DNA of 64,000 bases from Neorhizobium galegae bv. officinalis (GTDB lineage: Bacteria > Pseudomonadota > Alphaproteobacteria > Rhizobiales > Rhizobiaceae): the NCBI GenBank assembly GCA_000985875.1, contig CCRI01000005.1:124001-188000 (forward strand). The letters run 5' to 3'. A model generated the notes under the pieces. It was not told the origin of the DNA, did no database searches, and was given only the letters and a program-made list of their open reading frames with translations. Positions 59,693 through 64,000 of the stretch are shown here, piece after piece. The translations under genes and the position numbers were made by a program. Numbering within the stretch: the stretch's first letter is position 1; the number at the start of each line of letters is the position of its first letter.

Positions 59693-61216
59693 TTGCGACC
59701 GAATATCATTTTCATCATGTCGGACGACCATGCCGCGCGGGCGATCTCGGCCTATGGCGCAGGTCTCAACCACACTCCCAATCTCGATCGTCTCGCAAAG
59801 GAGGGTGTGAGGCATGATGCAACCTATGTCACCAATTCGATCTGCACGCCGTCGAGGGCCGCGATCCTGACCGGCACGCACAACCACGTCAATGGCGTCA
59901 CGACGCTTGTGACGCACATGAACAATCGTATTCCCAACGTCGCCAAGCTTTTGAAAGCGGCAGGCTATCGGACCGGCATCTTCGGGAAATGGCATCTCGG
60001 CGAAGGACCTCTCCACGAACCGAAAGGGTTCGATGACTGGGCCGTCGTTCCTGGGCAGGGGGATTACTGGGACCCGGCCTTCATCGATCGCGAAGGCCGG
60101 CGGCGAATTCCGGGTTATGTCACCGATATCATCACCGACAAGTCGATCGATTTCATCGAAAAAGGCGATGGTCGCCCCTTCTTTCTGATGTGTCATCACA
60201 AGGCGCCCCATCGTCAATTCGTTCCCGACCCCAGATACAATCATCTCTGGGCGGAAGAGGATCTTCCGATGCCGTCGACGTTCAACGACGATTATTCCGA
60301 CCGCGCGGCGGCAGCGGCGGCGGCCCGCATGCGCATTCGCTCGGACCTCAACTGGGAGGATCTCGGGCTCGTGCAGCCGGAGGGGCCGGCGACCGTCGCC
60401 GGAGAGCTGATGCTGGATCAGATCCCGGTTCGCCGCGTGCCTGAACTTAAAGGTGGTGACAGCATCACCGTGGTATGCGCCTCGACCGGCCGGAACTACA
60501 CCTTCACCGATCCACAGGTTTTCGCGGAATTCAAATACCAGCGTTATATGAAGCGCTATCTCCGGACGGTTCAATCGATCGACGACAATGTCGGCCGCCT
60601 GCTCGACTACCTCGATGAAAAAGGCCTGACCGAGAACACGCTGGTGATCTACACCTCCGACCAGGGCTTCTTCCTTGGTGAACACGGCTGGTTCGACAAG
60701 CGTTTCATGTACGAGGAAAGCCTGCAGATGCCGTTCCTGGCGCGTTACCCGGCGGCGATCCCGGCCGGCACGACCAGTCGCGACCTCGCCTGCAACGTCG
60801 ATTTTGCCCCGACCTTCCTGGACTATGCAGGGGCGCGGACGCCTTCATTCATGCAGGGGCGGTCGATGCGACCCGTGCTGGAGGGGCGGACTCCGGACGA
60901 CTGGCAGCAATTGGTGTACCATCGCTATTGGATGCACAACGATGCCATCCATGGCGCCTGGGCGCATTACGGAGTGCGCGACGCCCGCTACAAGCTCATC
61001 TACTGGTACAACGACGATCTGGGACAGCCCGGCGCTCGACCGAACGGCGCACCGCCGGAATGGGAGTTATTCGACTGCCTGGAAGATCCGCACGAGTTGC
61101 GGAACGTCGTCGACGATCCGGCCTATGCGGGAGTTTTTCGCGAGATGCTCGCCAAGCTCGACACCTATATGGCCGAGATCGGCGACATCGCCGAGCATCC
61201 CAGGCAACCGGCTTAG
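59693..61216 (+). CDS. type I sulfatase (formylglycine-dependent)
   Basis: This 507-residue protein starts at TTG 59693, after a strong GGGAGGA. The metal aspartates D11-D12 lie in NIIFIMSDDHAARA, and the formylglycine cysteine is C51 in SICTPSRAAILTG, the exact CxPSR motif. KWHLGEG and DQGFFLGEHGWFDKRFMYEESLQMPF (in parts) complete the sulfatase site. No signal peptide, so it is cytoplasmic like the first sulfatase. The stop overlaps the iolB stop by four bases on the opposite strand. The exact ester it cleaves is unknown; GlcNAc-6-sulfate-type sugars would fit the locus. Confidence 0.92.
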   Translation: MRPNIIFIMSDDHAARAISAYGAGLNHTPNLDRLAKEGVRHDATYVTNSICTPSRAAILTGTHNHVNGVTTLVTHMNNRIPNVAKLLKAAGYRTGIFGKWHLGEGPLHEPKGFDDWAVVPGQGDYWDPAFIDREGRRRIPGYVTDIITDKSIDFIEKGDGRPFFLMCHHKAPHRQFVPDPRYNHLWAEEDLPMPSTFNDDYSDRAAAAAAARMRIRSDLNWEDLGLVQPEGPATVAGELMLDQIPVRRVPELKGGDSITVVCASTGRNYTFTDPQVFAEFKYQRYMKRYLRTVQSIDDNVGRLLDYLDEKGLTENTLVIYTSDQGFFLGEHGWFDKRFMYEESLQMPFLARYPAAIPAGTTSRDLACNVDFAPTFLDYAGARTPSFMQGRSMRPVLEGRTPDDWQQLVYHRYWMHNDAIHGAWAHYGVRDARYKLIYWYNDDLGQPGARPNGAPPEWELFDCLEDPHELRNVVDDPAYAGVFREMLAKLDTYMAEIGDIAEHPRQPA

Positions 61217-62022
61217 GGATTGTCCCTTCTGAAGATCCAGTCATGGTCCGGGTGGTTCTTGAACCGCCATTTGCGGATCGGGCCGGCCATGACGTTCAGG
61301 TAATACATCTCGTAGCCATAGGGCGCGCCGCAGGGGTGATGGCCTTTCGGCACCAGCACGAGATCGTGGTCGGAGACGGCCATGGTCTCGTCAAGCGAAC
61401 CGTCTTCGGTGAAGACCCGCTGGAAGCCGAACCCCTGCGCCGGGTTCAGCCGGTGGTAATAGGTCTCTTCCAGATAGGTCATGTCGGGGAAATTATCCTC
61501 GTCATGCCGGTGCGGCGGATAGGATGACCAATTGCCGGCCGGCGTGAACACCTCGGTGACCAGGAGGCTGTCGGCGACGTCCCTTTCCTCCATGGCGATC
61601 GGGAAGATGTAGCGGGTATTGGCTTGCCTGCCGCGGGTGTTGAGGGAAAGCCCTTCCGGTCCGATCACCGCCGCTTCGCGTCCGGGCTTGGCCGGCGCGG
61701 TGCAGACAGCGAGCGTGCATTCGGTGGTCGCCTTCGCGCTCCAGTCGGAACCGGCAGGCACATAGACGCAGTGCGGCGGCTTGCGCTCGAAGACGTTCAT
61801 CCGGTCGCCGAGCTCGCCGAAAGCCTTGCCGCCTCCGGAGATATCCGCCTTGCCCTCGACCAGTACGAGGATGACTTCGGTATCGCCGGTCTTTTCCGCA
61901 GCGCCTTCGCCCGGCTTCAGGCGGTAGAGGCCAAAGCCGACATACCCCCAGCCGGCATCCTTCGGCGTTACATCATGTACCTTGCCGGATGCGCCGGTCG
62001 GCCTGCGCAGCAGATTGGTCAT
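61213..62022 (-). CDS. iolB: 5-deoxy-glucuronate isomerase IolB
   Basis: This 269-residue bicupin enzyme of myo-inositol catabolism converts 5-deoxy-glucuronate to 2-deoxy-5-keto-gluconate. The length matches IolB. The metal cluster is visible in [20 protein letters not shown] (two histidines and a glutamate) and [22 protein letters not shown] (final histidine). It is encoded last in the order iolD-iolE-iolB, with its start overlapping the iolE stop by four bases; rhizobia commonly have iolC-iolD-iolE-iolB. Confidence 0.96.
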   Translation of the reverse strand: MTNLLRRPTGASGKVHDVTPKDAGWGYVGFGLYRLKPGEGAAEKTGDTEVILVLVEGKADISGGGKAFGELGDRMNVFERKPPHCVYVPAGSDWSAKATTECTLAVCTAPAKPGREAAVIGPEGLSLNTRGRQANTRYIFPIAMEERDVADSLLVTEVFTPAGNWSSYPPHRHDEDNFPDMTYLEETYYHRLNPAQGFGFQRVFTEDGSLDETMAVSDHDLVLVPKGHHPCGAPYGYEMYYLNVMAGPIRKWRFKNHPDHDWIFRRDNP

Positions 62023-62930
62023 GCGTTGCCCCTCCCCTTGTCGAGGCCGGCGGCCTGGGCCATCGCCTTCAGCGAGGAAAGACCCATGCTCTGGTATTCG
62101 AAGGGATTGCGCACGTCCGGGTCCTGTTCCGCCTCGATCACCAGCCAGCCCTCATAACCATGGTCGGCAGCGACCTTCAGCACCGGGGGGAAACTCACGC
62201 CGCCTTCCTTGTCGCCCGGGACGGTGAAGACGCCACGGCGCACGCCTTCGAGAAAGGAAAGGTCATCGTTGCGCACCTGCGCGGCGATATCGGGCCGCAC
62301 GTTCTTGGCATGGATATGCCCGACGCGGGCCATGTGGTTCTTCGCGGCACGCTCGGGATTGCCGCCGCCGAACAGGCAATGGCCGGTATCAAGCAGGAGC
62401 TTCGCGTGCGGGCCGGTATGGGCCATCAGCCTGTCGATCTCGTCTTCGCTTTCGACGATCGTGCCCATATGGTGATGGTAGACGAGCGTGACGCCCTGCA
62501 TGGCTGCAAACTCCGCCAGCGCCTCGACGCCGGCACCGAAGGATTTCCACTCGCCGTCAGCGAGTTTCGGACGGTCGTTGACCGCCTTGCCATCATCGCC
62601 GTGGATGGCATTCGACGTCTCGCAGACGATGATGACCTTTGAACCCATCGCCTTGAGGAGATCGAGCGCCGGCTGCATCGCTCGTTTCTCGTCCTCAACT
62701 GAGTTGACGAGAAGGTTCAGCGAATGCCAGCCGGAAACATAGCGCAGCCCGCGCGGCTCCAGCACGGCCTTCAATGCCGCCGGTTCCTGCGGGAACTTGT
62801 GGCCTTTCTCGATGCCGTCAAAACCGATCTTCGCGGTCTCGTCCAGGCACTGGTCGAGGCTGATATGAGCGCCGAGCGAGCGGTCGTCGTCATTCGACCA
62901 GGCGATGGGATTGGTACCGTAGAGGATCAT
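62019..62930 (-). CDS. iolE: myo-inosose-2 dehydratase IolE
   Basis: This 303-residue TIM-barrel enzyme dehydrates 2-keto-myo-inositol to the trihydroxycyclohexanedione used by IolD. I start at ATG 62930 ([16 protein letters not shown], the typical IolE N-terminus). Conserved metal-site segments include [24 protein letters not shown] and [11 protein letters not shown]. It starts one base after the iolD stop codon, so translation is coupled. Confidence 0.96.
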   Translation of the reverse strand: MILYGTNPIAWSNDDDRSLGAHISLDQCLDETAKIGFDGIEKGHKFPQEPAALKAVLEPRGLRYVSGWHSLNLLVNSVEDEKRAMQPALDLLKAMGSKVIIVCETSNAIHGDDGKAVNDRPKLADGEWKSFGAGVEALAEFAAMQGVTLVYHHHMGTIVESEDEIDRLMAHTGPHAKLLLDTGHCLFGGGNPERAAKNHMARVGHIHAKNVRPDIAAQVRNDDLSFLEGVRRGVFTVPGDKEGGVSFPPVLKVAADHGYEGWLVIEAEQDPDVRNPFEYQSMGLSSLKAMAQAAGLDKGRGNA

Positions 62931-62931
62931 G

Positions 62932-64000
62932 TCAGCGTCTTTCCTTGAGTGCCGCTTCATAGGCGGCGCGAGCTTGCTTGACTTCAGCGCGGCCAGAGAC
63001 CTCCGGCACCGCGACGTCCCACCAGTACCCCCCGCCTTCGGGCGTCGGATAGGGATCGGTGTCGATGACGATCACGGTTGCGACCTTGGCTTCCCTCGCG
63101 CCGTTCAATGCCGCTTCCAGGTCCGCGATCGAGGAGACCTTGCGGGCATCGGCGCCCATTGCGGCGGCATGGGCGGTGAAATCGATCTCCATCGGATTCG
63201 CCTGGTTGGTGTGGGCATAGAGATTGTTGAACTGCTCGCCGCCGGTCGCCATCTGCAGCCGGTTGATGCAGCCGTAGCCGCGGTTGTCGGTGATCACGAC
63301 GGTGATCTTGACGCCCATGGCGACGGCCGTCGCAAGCTCCGAGTTCATCATCATGTAGGAGCCGTCGCCGACCATGACGATCACGTCGCGATCCGGCTCC
63401 GCCATCTTGATGCCGAGCCCGCCGGCAATCTCGTAGCCCATGCAGGAGAAGCCGTATTCCATGTGATAGGAAAGCGGCCTGCCCGCCTTCCAGAGCTGAT
63501 GCAACTCGCCCGGCATGGTGCCGGCCGCACACATGACGACCGTGTTTTCGCGTGAGGCGCGCTGGACTGCGCCGATCACCTGCATGTCGGTCGGCAGAAG
63601 ATTGCCGTCCGTGGGGGCGGCAGTGACCGCATCCGCCTTGGCAAACCAGTCTTCCTTCAGGCTCGCATCCGCTGCCCCGAAACGATGATCGCCGAGCGCC
63701 GCGCTGATGAGCTCCAGTCCGACCTTCGCGTCCGAAACGAGCGGGATGGCCTCGTGCTTGGCACTGTCATAGGGCTGGACATTGAGCGACAGGATACGGC
63801 GCGTGGGGTTCTTGAAGAGCGCCCAGGAGCCGGTGGTGAAATCCTGGAAACGGGTGCCGACGCCAATCACCAGATCGGCATTTTCACAAACGGCATTGGC
63901 GCTCGAAGCGCCGGTCACGCCGACCGGGCCGAAATTGGATGCATGGTCCCAGGACAGCGCCGACTTGCCGGCCTGCGTCTCGACGACCGGGATATTGTGC
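62932..64000 (-). CDS. iolD: 3D-(3,5/4)-trihydroxycyclohexane-1,2-dione hydrolase IolD (3' part)
   Basis: The C-terminal 355 or so residues of a protein usually about 610 long; the frame is open to the right edge. It is a thiamine-diphosphate enzyme that opens the ring of the inositol-derived dione to 5-deoxy-glucuronate. The thiamine-binding motif [18 protein letters not shown] is present, as is [17 protein letters not shown] from the central domain. It is the most upstream iol gene visible; iolC and the promoter are probably beyond the edge. Confidence 0.95.
   Translation of the reverse strand, partial: HNIPVVETQAGKSALSWDHASNFGPVGVTGASSANAVCENADLVIGVGTRFQDFTTGSWALFKNPTRRILSLNVQPYDSAKHEAIPLVSDAKVGLELISAALGDHRFGAADASLKEDWFAKADAVTAAPTDGNLLPTDMQVIGAVQRASRENTVVMCAAGTMPGELHQLWKAGRPLSYHMEYGFSCMGYEIAGGLGIKMAEPDRDVIVMVGDGSYMMMNSELATAVAMGVKITVVITDNRGYGCINRLQMATGGEQFNNLYAHTNQANPMEIDFTAHAAAMGADARKVSSIADLEAALNGAREAKVATVIVIDTDPYPTPEGGGYWWDVAVPEVSGRAEVKQARAAYEAALKERR

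Noticed and set aside
1..64000. CRISPR arrays, tRNA or rRNA genes, insertion sequences, integrases, phage genes
   Set aside because: None recognised. No regularly spaced repeats, no cloverleaf with a plausible acceptor stem, no transposase or integrase domain on either strand.

Overview
The window reads as accessory DNA of a GC-rich alphaproteobacterium, most likely Rhizobiales (Rhizobium/Ensifer/Agrobacterium/Shinella-like). The evidence is the rhizobial gene order iolD-iolE-iolB, the many solute-binding-protein transporters, IclR/GntR-FCD/TetR/LysR/GlxA regulators each beside the operon it probably controls, CoxG-linked molybdenum hydroxylases, and the absence of rRNA, tRNA and housekeeping genes. 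A megaplasmid or chromid is plausible but cannot be shown from this sequence. Five importers of four classes occur in 64 kb: one TRAP, one tripartite tricarboxylate (TctABC), two HAAT-type ABC (Liv-like) and one Opp-type ABC.

Layout. (1) 1-3.7 kb: a TRAP importer (cut by the left edge) divergent from a GntR/FCD regulator whose probable operator lies between the TRAP -35 and -10, then an IclR regulator. (2) 3.8-17 kb: a catabolic cluster of poorly characterised enzymes: a DUF6282 metallohydrolase-like protein, a quinone oxidoreductase, a bicupin, a BKACE (DUF849) enzyme, an HpaI-type aldolase, an SDR, TctB-TctA, an NTF2-like protein, TctC, a two-subunit molybdenum hydroxylase and a GST. (3) 17-26.8 kb: one long minus-strand operon, coxMSL-type hydroxylase, then livKHMGF-type ABC importer, then CoxG, divergent from a TetR gene with three operator-like boxes. 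(4) 26.9-38 kb: a second Liv importer (minus) back to back with an IclR gene and a plus-strand pathway operon: FMN reductase, citryl-CoA-lyase-like protein, CaiB CoA-transferase, LigB and LigA ring-cleavage subunits, amidohydrolase. The importer and pathway promoters both carry paired ATTCG-N5-CGAAT boxes with 19-bp spacing. (5) 38-45 kb: a flavin monooxygenase, a membrane-anchored DJ-1/PfpI protein divergent from a paralogous GlxA regulator, a chemoreceptor, and an SMP-30 lactonase. (6) 45-48.4 kb: three envelope-polysaccharide genes (glycosyltransferase, pyruvyl transferase, flippase). (7) 48.9-61.2 kb: a formylglycine-generating enzyme, a GH3 beta-N-acetylhexosaminidase, two type I sulfatases, an Opp-type ABC importer with a permease-ATPase fusion, and a LysR regulator. 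It looks like a self-contained system for taking up and desulfating N-acetylglucosamine-containing oligosaccharides. (8) 61.2-64 kb: iolB, iolE and the 3' part of iolD for myo-inositol breakdown.

The strongest candidates for undescribed biology are the sulfated-glycan locus (7), the CoA-dependent meta-cleavage pathway with its two-promoter IclR regulon (4), and the hydroxylase-plus-importer operon (3). Substrates are inferred from context; none can be read directly from sequence.
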